Below are positions 17,115 through 26,364 of a stretch of DNA of 64,000 bases, in pieces. Position 1 is the first letter of the stretch; every line of letters begins with the position of its first letter. Made by a program: the position numbers and the translations under genes. The stretch is from NCBI GenBank assembly GCA_024234895.1, contig JACKNJ010000003.1, forward strand, positions 1 to 64,000, read 5' to 3'. The DNA comes from Gammaproteobacteria bacterium (GTDB lineage Bacteria > Pseudomonadota > Gammaproteobacteria > JACKNK01). The notes below the pieces were generated by a model that did not search any database, had not been told where the DNA came from, and saw only the letters and a program-made list of their open reading frames with translations.

Positions 17115-17741
17115 ATGAAGCCCATGAATGACGAATTTCGATCCGCCGCCGAACAACTGGTCGAGGTGGGGCGCGCCCTGTATGCACGCGGCATGGTGCC
17201 GGCGACCAGCGGCAACTTCTCCTGCCGCCTGAGTGACGGTGCCATGGCGATCACCGTGTCCGGTCGCCACAAGGGGCGCCTGACGCCGACGGACATCATG
17301 CGCGCCAGTGCCGCCGGGGAATCCCTGGACGGCAACCGCCCGTCCGCCGAAACGCTGTTGCACGTGCAGATCTATCGGCGCTTTCCCGAAGTCCGCTGCG
17401 TGTTGCATCCGCACTCCGTGAACGCCACCCTGATCTCGAAGAACCGGCGCGGCAGCCTTGAATTGCAGGACTACGAACTGCTCAAGGCCTTTCCGGGTGT
17501 CGACACCCACGAGGCGCGCGTGCAGGTGCCGATCTTTGCCAACGATCAGGATATCGCCCGCCTCGCCGCTGAGGTCGATGCGTGGATGGATGCGCACGAT
17601 GGCCCGGTGCATGGCTATCTGATCGCCGGGCACGGGTTCTACACCTGGGGGGCGTCGGTCGACGACACGATGCGCCACATCGAAGCCTTTGAATTCCTGT
17701 TCGACTGTGAACTCCAGCAAATGAGGTTGGGAACCGTATGA
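17115..17741 (+). CDS. mtnB: Methylthioribulose-1-phosphate dehydratase
   Basis: The product has 208 residues of the class II aldolase/adducin fold. It dehydrates 5-methylthioribulose 1-phosphate in the methionine salvage pathway. Zinc-ligand histidines are visible in VLHPHSVNA and in LIAGHGFYTWG, and the substrate loop SGNFSCR is conserved. The stop overlaps the mtnD start by four bases. The next two genes encode the following steps, which settles the choice of mtnB over other class II aldolases. Confidence 0.95.
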   Translation: MKPMNDEFRSAAEQLVEVGRALYARGMVPATSGNFSCRLSDGAMAITVSGRHKGRLTPTDIMRASAAGESLDGNRPSAETLLHVQIYRRFPEVRCVLHPHSVNATLISKNRRGSLELQDYELLKAFPGVDTHEARVQVPIFANDQDIARLAAEVDAWMDAHDGPVHGYLIAGHGFYTWGASVDDTMRHIEAFEFLFDCELQQMRLGTV

Positions 17742-18301
17742 GCGTGCTGGCCATTTATCCCGACACCGCCGCGGGCAACCCGGCGGTGCATACCGACCAT
17801 GCGGCGATCGCGGCGCAGCTGCGTGCGCTGGGCGTGCAGTTCGAGCGCTGGCCTACCGATCGCCCGCTCGCCGCCGATGCCGACGAGGCGGCGGTCAAGA
17901 CGGCGTACGCGGCCGAGATCGAGCGCCTCAACGCCGATTACGGTTTCCAGTCGGTGGATGTCGTGGCGCTGCGTCCCGATAACCCGAAGCGCGCCGAATT
18001 CCGTGCCAAGTTCCTCGCCGAACACACGCACGCCGATTTCGAGGTGCGATTCTTCGTCGATGGCAGCGGCCTCTTCTACCTCCACGTCGGCGACAAGGTG
18101 TACTGCGTGCTGTGCGAGAAGGGCGACCTGATCAGCGTGCCGGCCAACACCACCCACTGGTTCGACATGGGCGCGGCGCCGGACTTCAAGTGCATCCGCC
18201 TGTTCGTGATCCCGGATGGCTGGGTCGGTGATTTCACCGGCAGCGACATCGCCACCCGTTTCCCGGGCTTCGACGAATTCGTCGCCACCCACGCCGCCTG
18301 A
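17738..18301 (+). CDS. mtnD: Acireductone dioxygenase
   Basis: The product has 187 residues of the cupin fold. It oxidises acireductone to the 2-oxo acid precursor of methionine with Fe, or releases CO with Ni. The metal ligands appear as the HTH...E pattern in EHTHADFEVRFF and the later histidine in TTHWFDMG. It overlaps mtnB by four bases and is followed after one base by mtnC. Confidence 0.97.
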   Translation: MSVLAIYPDTAAGNPAVHTDHAAIAAQLRALGVQFERWPTDRPLAADADEAAVKTAYAAEIERLNADYGFQSVDVVALRPDNPKRAEFRAKFLAEHTHADFEVRFFVDGSGLFYLHVGDKVYCVLCEKGDLISVPANTTHWFDMGAAPDFKCIRLFVIPDGWVGDFTGSDIATRFPGFDEFVATHAA

Positions 18302-18302
18302 C

Positions 18303-18986
18303 ATGGCGGTGCGCGCGATCCTCACCGACATCGAAGGCACCACCACGTCGGTGTCCTTCGTCTACGACGTCCTGTTCCCGTATGCGCGTGAACATCTCGC
18401 CGCGTTCGTCCGCGCCCATGCCGATGAGGCGGTGGTCGCCGCCGAACTCGATGCGGTGCGCGCCGAGGTTGGCGGCGCCAGTCTGAGCACCGCTCAGGCC
18501 ATCGACGTGCTGCTCGCCTGGGCGCGCGAAGACCGCAAGATCACGCCGCTGAAAACCCTGCAGGGCATGATCTGGAAGGACGGCTATCAAAGCGGCGGCT
18601 TCACCGGCCACGTCTACCTCGACGCGGTCGAGGGGCTGCGTCGCTGGCACTCGGCGGGCTGCAAGCTGTACGTGTATTCGTCCGGTTCGGTCGCCGCGCA
18701 GAAACTGCTGTTCGGCCATTCCGACGCGGGCGACCTGACGCCGCTGTTCAGCGGTTATTTCGACACCAAGGTCGGTGGCAAGCGCGAAGCGGATTCCTAC
18801 CGGCACATCACGACCCGGATCGGGTTGCCTGCCGACCAAATCCTGTTCCTGTCGGACATCATCGAGGAACTGGATGCGGCGCGTGAAGCGGGCATGGCGA
18901 CGGCATGGCTGTGCCGCGATGGTGAGTCGGAAACGACAGCCGCGCATCCGCGACACGCGGATTTCACGACGATCGTTTGTCCCTGA
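18303..18986 (+). CDS. mtnC: Enolase-phosphatase E1
   Basis: The product has 227 residues of the HAD superfamily. It performs the enolisation and dephosphorylation that yield acireductone. HAD motifs are ILTDIEGTTTS (nucleophile Asp and the MtnC-specific EGTT), YSSGSVAAQ, KVGGKREADSY and LFLSDIIEEL. The ATG at 18303 lies one base after the mtnD stop. Together with mtnB and mtnD this covers the lower half of methionine salvage; mtnA, mtnN/mtnP and the transaminase are not in the window. Confidence 0.96.
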   Translation: MAVRAILTDIEGTTTSVSFVYDVLFPYAREHLAAFVRAHADEAVVAAELDAVRAEVGGASLSTAQAIDVLLAWAREDRKITPLKTLQGMIWKDGYQSGGFTGHVYLDAVEGLRRWHSAGCKLYVYSSGSVAAQKLLFGHSDAGDLTPLFSGYFDTKVGGKREADSYRHITTRIGLPADQILFLSDIIEELDAAREAGMATAWLCRDGESETTAAHPRHADFTTIVCP

Positions 18987-19001
18987 TCCCCCTGGGTCCG
19001 A

Positions 19002-19016
19002 CAGGCTGCCAGCCTG
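19002..19016. terminator. Small hairpin between convergent mtnC and lipA
   Basis: CAGGCT-GCC-AGCCTG is a perfect 6-bp stem in the 38-base gap between two converging genes. There is no T run, so termination activity is uncertain. Confidence 0.3.
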
Positions 19017-19024
19017 GCGGGATA

Positions 19025-19975
19025 TCAGACGTCCAGAACCCCGTGCGCCTGCTGGTCTGCGTGGTAAGACGACCTGACCAGCGGGCCGCTGGCAACGTGC
19101 GAGAAGCCCATCTCTTCGCCCTTGATGCGCAATTCCTCGAATTCGTCCGGGTGGACAAAGCGCGCGACCGGCAGGTGATGCAGGCTCGGTTGCAGGTACT
19201 GGCCGAGGGTCAGCATGTCGACCTGGTGGGCGCGCAGATCGCGCATGACCGCCAGCACCTCGTCGATCTCCTCGCCGAGGCCGAGCATCAGGCCGGACTT
19301 GGTCGGCACGTCCGGATACAGACCCTTGAAGCGTTCGAGCAGGTCCAGCGACCACTCGTAGTCGGCGCCCGGGCGGGCCTGGCGGTAGAGCCGGGGCACC
19401 GTTTCCAGGTTGTGGTTGAACACGTCCGGCGGGTGCGGCGTCAGGGCTTCGAGGGCGCGGTCCATGCGGCCACGGAAATCCGGGACCAGCACTTCGATCT
19501 GGATGTCCGGATTGTGGCGGCGGGTGGCCTCGATGCAGGCCGCGAAGTGGGCGGCGCCACCGTCGCGCAGGTCGTCGCGGTCGACCGAGGTGATGACCAC
19601 GTAGCGCAGATGCATGCCGGCGATGCACTTGCCGAGGTTCTCGGGCTCGTCCGCATCCAGCGGCAGCGGGATGCCGTGGCCGACGTCGCAGAACGGGCAG
19701 CGGCGGGTGCAGATGTCGCCCATGATCATGAAGGTCGCGGTGCCGCCGCCGAAGCATTCGCCGAGGTTGGGGCAGGCGGCTTCCTCGCAGACCGTGTGCA
19801 GGCGGTGTTCGCGCAGCACGTTCTTGATGCGCGCGACTTCCGGCGAGCCGGGGGCCTTGGCGCGGATCCAGGCCGGCTTGCGCTGCGGGCGCACGGTCGG
19901 CTCGATCTTGACCGGGATGCGCGCGACCTTTTCGGCGCTGCGCTGCTTGATTCCGGGCTGTTTGCGGTCAGACAT
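19025..19975 (-). CDS. lipA: Lipoyl synthase
   Basis: The product has 316 residues. It inserts two sulfurs into protein-bound octanoyl groups. The auxiliary cluster motif CEEAACPNLGEC is followed by the radical-SAM motif CTRRCPFC, and the C-terminal RSSYHAD carries the conserved RSSY serine that ligates the auxiliary cluster. It is downstream of lipB on the same strand, separated by a REP palindrome. Confidence 0.97.
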   Translation of the reverse strand: MSDRKQPGIKQRSAEKVARIPVKIEPTVRPQRKPAWIRAKAPGSPEVARIKNVLREHRLHTVCEEAACPNLGECFGGGTATFMIMGDICTRRCPFCDVGHGIPLPLDADEPENLGKCIAGMHLRYVVITSVDRDDLRDGGAAHFAACIEATRRHNPDIQIEVLVPDFRGRMDRALEALTPHPPDVFNHNLETVPRLYRQARPGADYEWSLDLLERFKGLYPDVPTKSGLMLGLGEEIDEVLAVMRDLRAHQVDMLTLGQYLQPSLHHLPVARFVHPDEFEELRIKGEEMGFSHVASGPLVRSSYHADQQAHGVLDV

Positions 19976-19994
19976 GCGATGTGTCGATTTTCGT

Positions 19995-20068
19995 GTAGGA
20001 GCGGGCTTGCCCGCGAATGAAGTTGACGTGGTGTTCGAGCGTCGGTTCGCGGGCGAGCCCGCTCCTAC
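19995..20068. repeat. REP palindrome between lipA and lipB
   Basis: Arms 19995-20017 and 20046-20068 begin GTAGGAGCGGGCTTGCCCGC and pair almost perfectly. The right arm overlaps the lipB stop codon: read on the minus strand, the TAG at 20065-20067 is part of the REP end GTAGGAGCGG. Confidence 0.9.
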
Positions 20069-20721
20069 ATGAGCTCAGGAAGCTCGTGGGAGATTGGTTC
20101 CGGCGCGGCAGTGTAGCCGAGACGTTCGGCGAGATTCCCGCGCAGGCGTATGGCGATCGCGTCCGGTCCGTCACCGATGCCGAGATCGCGGGTGCGCGTC
20201 ACGGCCATGCCGGCGTAACCACAGGGGTTGATGCGCTGGAACGGCGCGAGGTCCATGTCCACGTTCAGGGCGAGGCCGTGATAGCTGCATCCGCGCCGCA
20301 CGCGCAGGCCGAGCGAGGCCACCTTGGCGCCGTCGACGTAGACGCCGGGGGCATCCGGACGTGCGGCGGCAGTGACGCCATATTCCGCCAGCGTGGCGAC
20401 CACGGCCGCTTCCATGTGGCTGACCAGATCGCGCACGCCGAGCCGGGCGCGGCGCAGGTCCAGCAATGGGTAGAGGACGATCTGGCCTGGGCCGTGGTAG
20501 GTCACCTGGCCACCGCGATCGATGGCGATGACGGGGATGTCAGCGGGCGTCAGCAGGTGCTCCGGCTTGCCGTTCATGCCCTGCGTGAACACCGGCGGAT
20601 GCTGCACCTGCCAGAGCTCGTCGGGGCTGCCGGCGTCGCGGACGTCGGTGTAGGCCTGCATCGCCCGCCAGACGGGCAGGTAGTCGCTCAGGCCCAGATC
20701 ACGCCAGCGCAGATCGGCCAT
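20065..20721 (-). CDS. lipB: Lipoyl(octanoyl) transferase
   Basis: The product has 218 residues. It moves octanoyl groups from acyl carrier protein to lipoate-dependent enzymes. Signatures are DRGGQVTYHGPGQIVLYPL and the active-site Lys/Cys pair in GAKVASLG and NPCGYAGM. Its start abuts the stop of the DUF493 gene with no gap. The stop codon TAG lies inside a REP palindrome, so the extreme C-terminus may have been reset by REP insertion. Confidence 0.97.
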   Translation of the reverse strand: MADLRWRDLGLSDYLPVWRAMQAYTDVRDAGSPDELWQVQHPPVFTQGMNGKPEHLLTPADIPVIAIDRGGQVTYHGPGQIVLYPLLDLRRARLGVRDLVSHMEAAVVATLAEYGVTAAARPDAPGVYVDGAKVASLGLRVRRGCSYHGLALNVDMDLAPFQRINPCGYAGMAVTRTRDLGIGDGPDAIAIRLRGNLAERLGYTAAPEPISHELPELM

Positions 20722-21000
20722 TCACAGCGCCATCAGTACGCGTTTGGACTCGCTCAGGTCCCGGTAGATCGCGTCGACCTGATCCTTGCTGGTCGCGCGC
20801 ACGGTCACGGTCACCGACACAAATCGCCCGCCCTTGCTGTCCTGAATGCGGATCGCGCCCTCGCCCAGATCGGGGCAGTGGCGGCGGATCAGTTCCAGGA
20901 CGTGCAGATCGAATACCGGCTCCCCGCCGGCGGCGCCCATGGCCTTGACCGGGAACTCGCAGGGGAATTCGAGGAGCGTGTCGTCCTGGCGGCCGGTCAT
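20722..21000 (-). CDS. DUF493 (YbeD-like) protein
   Basis: The product has 92 residues and matches the small ferredoxin-like YbeD family, seen in LEFPCEFPVKAMG and the C-terminal SKDQVDAIYRDLSESKRVLM. In enterics ybeD also sits between dacA and lipB, so the gene order here is conserved. Function is uncertain; a regulatory role near lipoate synthesis has been suggested from context only. The start overlaps the carboxypeptidase stop by four bases. Confidence 0.92.
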   Translation of the reverse strand: MTGRQDDTLLEFPCEFPVKAMGAAGGEPVFDLHVLELIRRHCPDLGEGAIRIQDSKGGRFVSVTVTVRATSKDQVDAIYRDLSESKRVLMAL

Positions 21001-22127
21001 TCGAACCACAGCTTCACGGAGTCGCCGATGCGGGTGAAGATGCCGCCCTCGGCGACCGGGGTCAGCGCGATCAGCGGCCTTTCGGTGACGACGTCGCCAT
21101 CCAGCGTGACCTTCAACGTGCCGATCTGCTGACCCTGCGCGATCGGCGCGATCAGGCGGGCGTCGAGCAGCATCTCCGACTTCAGATCCTTGAAACGCTG
21201 ACGCGACATCGTGATCCACAGGTCTTCGGCGAGGCCGACCGGCAGCTTGTCGGTCTCACCCTTCCAGACGGTCGCGTCCTCGAGGCGGTCGCCGCCATTG
21301 AACACGCGGCGGGTGTTGTAGAAGCGGAAGCCGAAGTTCAGCAGGGTCTGGTTGGCATCGGCGCGGGCCTTGTCGCTGGCGGTGCCGAGCACCACCGAGA
21401 CCAGGCGCATGTCGTCGCGCAGCGCGGAGGTGACCAGACAAAAGCCGGCCGCCTCGGTGTGGCCGGTCTTGATGCCGTCGACGCTGGAATCGCGCCACAG
21501 CAGCTTGTTGCGGTTGTGCTGGCGGATGCCGTTGAACTCGTATTCCTTGATCGCGTGCCAGCCGTAGTGCTCCGGGAAGTCGCGGATCAGGTGGGTGGCG
21601 ATGACGGCGAGATCCCGCGCGGTGGTGCGGTGCGCCTCGTCCGGCAGGCCGGTGGAATTGGTGAAATGAGTGCCGGTGAGACCGAGGCGGTCGGCATGGC
21701 GGTTCATCAGATGCGCGAAGGTGGTCTCGTCGCCGGCGACGAACTCCGCCAGCGCGACCGCCGCGTCGTTGCCGGACTGGATGATCAGCCCCATCAGCAG
21801 GTCTTCCACCGATACCTGTTTGCCGACCTCGATGAACATCTTCGAGCCGCCGGTGCGCCATGCCTTCTCGCTGATCGTGACCATGTCGCTCAGCTTGAGC
21901 TTGCCCTCGCTGATCTCCTTGAAGACGACGTAAGCGGTCATCATCTTGGTCAGGCTGGCGGGCGGCAGCTGCTCGTCCGGGTTGTGCTCGGCGAGCACCG
22001 TGCCGCTGTTGTAGTCGATCAGCAGCCAGGCGGTCGCGGCCAGTTCCGGCGCGGCGGGGACCGGCAGCGCGGCATGCGAGGGGAGGGCGAGGAAGAAGGC
22101 GAACAGCAGGGGGATAATGCGCGGCAT
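20997..22127 (-). CDS. dacA: D-alanyl-D-alanine carboxypeptidase (PBP5/6 type)
   Basis: The product has 376 residues with a signal peptide (1-19, ending HAA). It trims the terminal D-alanine from peptidoglycan pentapeptides. The three penicillin-binding motifs are SLTK (Ser58-Lys61), SGN near residue 118 and KTG near residue 221. The C-terminal part is the PBP5-type beta domain ending in a short amphipathic anchor (FTRIGDSVKLWFE). It leads a conserved operon with the DUF493 gene, lipB and lipA. The exact paralog (dacA versus dacC) cannot be set from sequence alone. Confidence 0.95.
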   Translation of the reverse strand: MPRIIPLLFAFFLALPSHAALPVPAAPELAATAWLLIDYNSGTVLAEHNPDEQLPPASLTKMMTAYVVFKEISEGKLKLSDMVTISEKAWRTGGSKMFIEVGKQVSVEDLLMGLIIQSGNDAAVALAEFVAGDETTFAHLMNRHADRLGLTGTHFTNSTGLPDEAHRTTARDLAVIATHLIRDFPEHYGWHAIKEYEFNGIRQHNRNKLLWRDSSVDGIKTGHTEAAGFCLVTSALRDDMRLVSVVLGTASDKARADANQTLLNFGFRFYNTRRVFNGGDRLEDATVWKGETDKLPVGLAEDLWITMSRQRFKDLKSEMLLDARLIAPIAQGQQIGTLKVTLDGDVVTERPLIALTPVAEGGIFTRIGDSVKLWFE

Positions 22128-22327
22128 CGTTCGGGTTCCGTGAAACTGGACGAAGCGGGGAGGGGGCGTGATTGTACCCGAGCGGGCCGTATATTACTGG
22201 GGGCTGATGCTCGGAGCCGGAATCACGCGGTCAAGTATCCGACGATGTGCGGCGCGGAAAGTTCGAATGGTCTGCCCAGCCGCGGGGCGCGAACGCCGCG
22301 CGCGACCGGATCAAACGCCCGACGCGG

Positions 22328-24346
22328 CTATTTCAGCAGATCGCGCAGATTGGCCAGATGCGCCTTGCCGCGTTCCTGGCGTTCTTCCGGGTCGACTTCG
22401 CGTTTGCCGCCTTCCCAGCGCAGATCGTCTTCCGGCAGCTCGGCGAGGAAGCGGCTGGGTTCGCAGACCACCAGTTCGCCGGCGCGCTTGCGGCGGCGGG
22501 CGTGGGTGAAGGTCAGGGTGCGCTGGGCGCGGGTGATGCCGACGTAGGCGAGGCGGCGTTCTTCCTCGATGGCGTTGGCGTCCGTATCCGATGCTTCGAT
22601 GCTGGCGCGGTGCGGGAGCAGGTTCTCCTCCATGCCGACCAGATACACATACGGGAATTCGAGGCCCTTGGCGGCGTGCAGCGTCATCAGGTGGACGCGG
22701 TCGGGGCGTTCGTCGTTGCTGTCCTGGCGGTCGAGGATGTCCATCAGGCTCATGTGCGCGACGATGTCTTCGAGGCGGTCCTTCGGTTCCTCGCCTTCCT
22801 GCAACTGCTGAATCCAGTTGAGCAGGTCCATGACGTTGTTCCAGCGTTTCTCGGTCTGCTTGGCGTCGGTGCTGGTTTCCGCGATCCAGGCTTCGTAGCC
22901 GCAGTCCTCGATCAGCTGATACACGACCTTGAGCGGCGTCGCGTCCATCTCGCGCAGGTTGTCGAGCCACTGGGTGAAACCCCGGATCGACGCCAGCGCG
23001 CGCTGTCCCAACGATTCCTCGACACCGAGTTCGCCACTGGCGGCGAGCAGGCCGATGCCGCGCTTGTTGGCGTAGGAGCCCAGCTTCTCCAACGAGGCCG
23101 CGCCGACACCGCGCCGCGGGGTGTTCACGCAGCGGATGAAGGCGGCGTCGTCGGCGGGGTTGGCGAGCAGGCGGAGATACGCGATCAGGTCCTTGACCTC
23201 GATGTGGTCGAAGAAGCTCTGCCCGCCGGTGATCACGTAGGGGATGTTCTGCGAACGCAGCGCCTGTTCGAACAGCTTCGACTGGTGGTTGCCGCGATAG
23301 AGGATCGCGAAGTCGTGGTAGTCGGCGCGGCGGCTGAAACGCTGGTGGGTGATGTCGGCGGCGACCTGTTCTGCCTCATGCAACTCGTCGCGGCATTCGA
23401 CCACACGCAGTTCGTCGCCCAGCCCGAGGTCACTCCACAGGCGCTTGTCGAACAGATGAGGGTTGTTCGCGATCAGCTTGTTGGCGACCCGCAGGATGCG
23501 CGCGGTGGAGCGGTAGTTCTGCTCCAGCTTGATGACCTTGAGCTGGGGGTAGTCGGCTTGCAGCAGGTGCAGATTCTCCGGCTGCGCGCCGCGCCAGGCG
23601 TAGATGGACTGGTCGTCGTCGCCGACTACGGTCAGCGCCGCGCGCCGCCCGACCAGCAGCTTGATGAGTTCGTACTGGCTGCCGTTGGTGTCCTGGTATT
23701 CGTCGACCAGCAGGTAACGCAGACGTTTCTGCCAGCGCTCACGGGCGTCGGCATCCTCGCTGAGCAGGCGGCTGGGCAGGCCGATCAGATCGTCGAAATC
23801 GACCGCGTTGAAGGCGCGCAGGTGGCGGTCGTATTCCTCATAGACCGCTGCCGCCATGGTCTTGAAGGCATCGTTGGCCTCGGCCAGCGCGGTCGCCGGC
23901 GCGACCAGCGCGTTCTTCCAGGCCGAGATCTGCCACTGCACGCGCTGCACCAGATCCTTGTCCGGGGTGACCTCGCGGTGCATCAGCTCCTGCACCAGCG
24001 CGGCGGCATCGCGCGCGTCGAAGATCGAGAAGTTGGATTTGAGCCCGACCGACTTGTGTTCGAGCCGCAGGATGCGCAGCCCGAGGTTGTGGAAGGTCGA
24101 CACGATCAGCCCGCGCGCGTTTTTCCCGGATACCAACTGCCCGACGCGCTCCTTCATCTCGCGCGCCGCCTTGTTGGTGAAGGTCACCGCCGCCACCGAG
24201 CGCGGCTCGTAGCCGCATTCCCCGATCAGATACGCGATCTTGCGTGTGATCACCCGCGTCTTGCCCGAACCGGCACCGGCGAGCACCAGCACCGGGCCGT
24301 CGATGTAGGTCATCGCGGCGTGTTGTTGAGGGTTGAGGTCGGACAT
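22328..24346 (-). CDS. rep: ATP-dependent DNA helicase Rep
   Basis: The product has 672 residues, matching Rep (673 in E. coli) rather than the longer UvrD. It is a 3'-5' SF1A helicase that aids replication past protein blocks. Visible motifs are LNPQQHAAM (Q motif), AGAGSGKTRVITRK (Walker A), LLVDEYQDTN (Walker B), GDDDQSIYAWRGA, LEQNYRST and VHLMTLHAAKGLEFPYV. The C-terminus RKRAGELVVCEPSRFLAELP is Rep-like. It is monocistronic. Confidence 0.95.
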   Translation of the reverse strand: MSDLNPQQHAAMTYIDGPVLVLAGAGSGKTRVITRKIAYLIGECGYEPRSVAAVTFTNKAAREMKERVGQLVSGKNARGLIVSTFHNLGLRILRLEHKSVGLKSNFSIFDARDAAALVQELMHREVTPDKDLVQRVQWQISAWKNALVAPATALAEANDAFKTMAAAVYEEYDRHLRAFNAVDFDDLIGLPSRLLSEDADARERWQKRLRYLLVDEYQDTNGSQYELIKLLVGRRAALTVVGDDDQSIYAWRGAQPENLHLLQADYPQLKVIKLEQNYRSTARILRVANKLIANNPHLFDKRLWSDLGLGDELRVVECRDELHEAEQVAADITHQRFSRRADYHDFAILYRGNHQSKLFEQALRSQNIPYVITGGQSFFDHIEVKDLIAYLRLLANPADDAAFIRCVNTPRRGVGAASLEKLGSYANKRGIGLLAASGELGVEESLGQRALASIRGFTQWLDNLREMDATPLKVVYQLIEDCGYEAWIAETSTDAKQTEKRWNNVMDLLNWIQQLQEGEEPKDRLEDIVAHMSLMDILDRQDSNDERPDRVHLMTLHAAKGLEFPYVYLVGMEENLLPHRASIEASDTDANAIEEERRLAYVGITRAQRTLTFTHARRRKRAGELVVCEPSRFLAELPEDDLRWEGGKREVDPEERQERGKAHLANLRDLLK

Positions 24347-24382
24347 GGGGCGGGGATTGTAGGGCTCGACCGTATCGGCGTG

Positions 24383-25399
24383 TCAGCCTGTCAGAACGGG
24401 GTGTCCGGTCGTGTCATCCCGACACCAGGTGCCGCTCGATCCGGGCAGAGGAACCCCGCCGACCCAACGCGGACCTGAGGCAGCGTCCAGTCCGGAAACA
24501 ATGCCGGCGAGCACCGCGTGGCCGGTCCCGGTCAGCGCGATCTCGTCGCGCATGCCCCAGCGGTCGAGCTTCAGCGGGTCGGGCGCGGGGTGGAGTTCGA
24601 GCAACGGGGTGGCGCCGTGGGTCAGGCGGCGGACGATCCAGGCGAACATGATGTCGCCGAGGAAGGGCAGCGGTTCGCGCTGGCTGGTGAGTTCGCCGAA
24701 GGCGCGGCCGATGCGGAGCGGGCCGAGGTCGCGGGCGATTTCCAGTATCAGTCGTTCCGTCAGGCCCAGGCCGGTGCGGAGGTCGGGCAGTTCGCGCAGG
24801 TGGCGGCCAATTGCGCGGCTCATCATCGGCAGGGCGGGGGTGCCGGTTTGGGCGAGGGCGTGGAGCGGTTCGGGTGAGGCTTGGATCAGCGCCGACCAGA
24901 CTTCGGTGCCGAGCCGGTACTGCGCGTCGGTGACCACCTGGCGCTTGGGCCACAGGGACGCGATCTGCTCGCCGTTCAACTGGCCGAGGCCGATGAATCG
25001 GTCGATGCCGGGGAAGTGATCAACGGCGACCAGTTCGACCACCGCGCTTGGTTGGGTCTGGCCGATGCGCATCAGCAGGTAGGCGAGGATCAGTTGGTCG
25101 AAGCTGTCGTGTTCGAACCAGAGCACCACGCGTTCGTACTCGTCGAGTCGGGTCAGCGCGGCGTAACCCCGATGCTGTTTTTGCTCGACCACCTGCGGGT
25201 CGATCAGGAAGGCGTCGGCGATGAAGCGGCTGCGTTCGGCGATGAACTCCGCCTGCGGCAGGTCGCGGACCGGGCCGGTGCAGAACGGGTCGGCGAATTC
25301 GACGAAGTCGCCGACGAAACCGGCCTCGCCGAGCGTGCCCTGGATGTCGGAGCCGCAGCGGATGTGCAGGGTGCGGAGGTCGGCGTCGGGTGCGGTCAT
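24383..25399 (-). CDS. DUF1835 domain protein
   Basis: The product has 338 residues from the ATG at 25397-25399. The N-terminal 130 residues match DUF1835, with LHIRCGSDIQGTL, DFVEFADPFCTGP and VVLWFEHDSFDQLIL. The rest resembles the C-terminal region often annotated with it (ELPDLRTGLGLTERLILEIA). Function is unknown. It lies 36 bases downstream of rep on the same strand and is divergent from leuD. Earlier in-frame starts would overlap the leuD promoter region and are unlikely. Confidence 0.8.
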   Translation of the reverse strand: MTAPDADLRTLHIRCGSDIQGTLGEAGFVGDFVEFADPFCTGPVRDLPQAEFIAERSRFIADAFLIDPQVVEQKQHRGYAALTRLDEYERVVLWFEHDSFDQLILAYLLMRIGQTQPSAVVELVAVDHFPGIDRFIGLGQLNGEQIASLWPKRQVVTDAQYRLGTEVWSALIQASPEPLHALAQTGTPALPMMSRAIGRHLRELPDLRTGLGLTERLILEIARDLGPLRIGRAFGELTSQREPLPFLGDIMFAWIVRRLTHGATPLLELHPAPDPLKLDRWGMRDEIALTGTGHAVLAGIVSGLDAASGPRWVGGVPLPGSSGTWCRDDTTGHPVLTG

Positions 25400-25562
25400 C
25401 GGATCGGGGCGGTAAAGCTGGGCGGTGGGGCGGTATTGAAGCAGGAAAGACTGCGTGGGGTGCCATGCGCGCTGTTGGCCGGGGCCACAGGGATTCGTTG
25501 CATCGCCGCGCCCGCTCCCGGAAAATGCCACGCTTTTCCGTTGTCCACGTGAGCCGCCGCCC

Positions 25563-26216
25563 ATGCAGCCGTTTCAGACCCATACCGGCCTGGTCGTCCC
25601 CCTCGATCGGCCCAACGTCGACACCGACGCGATCATCCCGAAGCAGTACCTGAAGTCGATCAAGCGTTCCGGCTTCGGCCCGAACCTGTTCGATGACTGG
25701 CGCTACCTCGATCCGGGCGAGCCGGACAGCGACAACTCCTGGCGCCGTCCGAATCCCGATTTCGTGCTGAATTTCCCGCGCTATCAGGGCGCGAGCGTGC
25801 TGCTGGGTCGCGAGAACTTCGGCTGCGGTTCGTCACGCGAGCACGCGGTCTGGGCGCTGGATGATTACGGCATCCGCGTCGTGATCGCGCCGAGTTTCGC
25901 GGACATCTTTTTCAACAACAGCTTCAAGAGCGGCATGCTGCCGATCCCGCTGGATGCCGCGATCGTCGACCGCCTGTTCAAGGAGGTCGAGGCCAGCGAG
26001 GGTTATCAGCTGACCGTCGACCTGGCCGCGCAGACCGTCATCACGCCGTCCGGTGAGAGCATCCCCTTCGAGGTCGATGCCTTCCGCAAGCACTGCCTGC
26101 TGAACGGTCTCGACGACATCGGCCTGACCCTGCAACACGCCGATGACATCAAGGCCTACGAGGTGCGCCGCCGTCAGGAAGCGCCGTGGCTGTTCGATTA
26201 CGTGTCGCTGGATTGA
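25563..26216 (+). CDS. leuD: 3-isopropylmalate dehydratase small subunit
   Basis: The product has 217 residues. With LeuC it isomerises 2- to 3-isopropylmalate in leucine synthesis. Key segments are RPNVDTDAIIPKQYLK and NFGCGSSREHAVWAL. The ATG at 25563 gives the standard N-terminus (MQPFQTHTGLVVP). leuC, which commonly precedes leuD, is not here; the upstream neighbour is a divergent DUF1835 gene, so leuC must lie elsewhere. Confidence 0.97.
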   Translation: MQPFQTHTGLVVPLDRPNVDTDAIIPKQYLKSIKRSGFGPNLFDDWRYLDPGEPDSDNSWRRPNPDFVLNFPRYQGASVLLGRENFGCGSSREHAVWALDDYGIRVVIAPSFADIFFNNSFKSGMLPIPLDAAIVDRLFKEVEASEGYQLTVDLAAQTVITPSGESIPFEVDAFRKHCLLNGLDDIGLTLQHADDIKAYEVRRRQEAPWLFDYVSLD

Positions 26217-26226
26217 TTCCTTATTT

Positions 26227-26340
26227 CGCCGCAAAGACGCGAAGACGCAAAGAGTGTTTTGCAGTTGGCTTCGGCCATGGCCGTCGTCGATCTGGCCGGG
26301 ATTGGTAAATGAAAACTTTGCGCCTTTGCGTCTTCGCGGC
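26227..26340. repeat. Inverted repeat upstream of leuB
   Basis: The arm at 26227-26252 (CGCCGCAAAGACGCGAAGAC...) pairs with 26316-26340 (CTTTGCGCCTTTGCGTCTTC...). The same unit occurs downstream of leuB at 27446-27514. Both copies sit in short gaps within the leu-asd run. Confidence 0.85.
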
Positions 26341-26364
26341 AAACGCGTTTTGGAGCTTGATTGA

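Noticed and set aside
15636..17720. A long antisense frame across the GAF sensor and mtnB
   Set aside because: The forward strand encodes recognisable proteins; the reverse reading is His/Arg/Gln-rich and matches no family.
22247..24478. A 743-codon frame antisense to rep
   Set aside because: The rep helicase motifs on the minus strand are complete; this frame is a compositional shadow.
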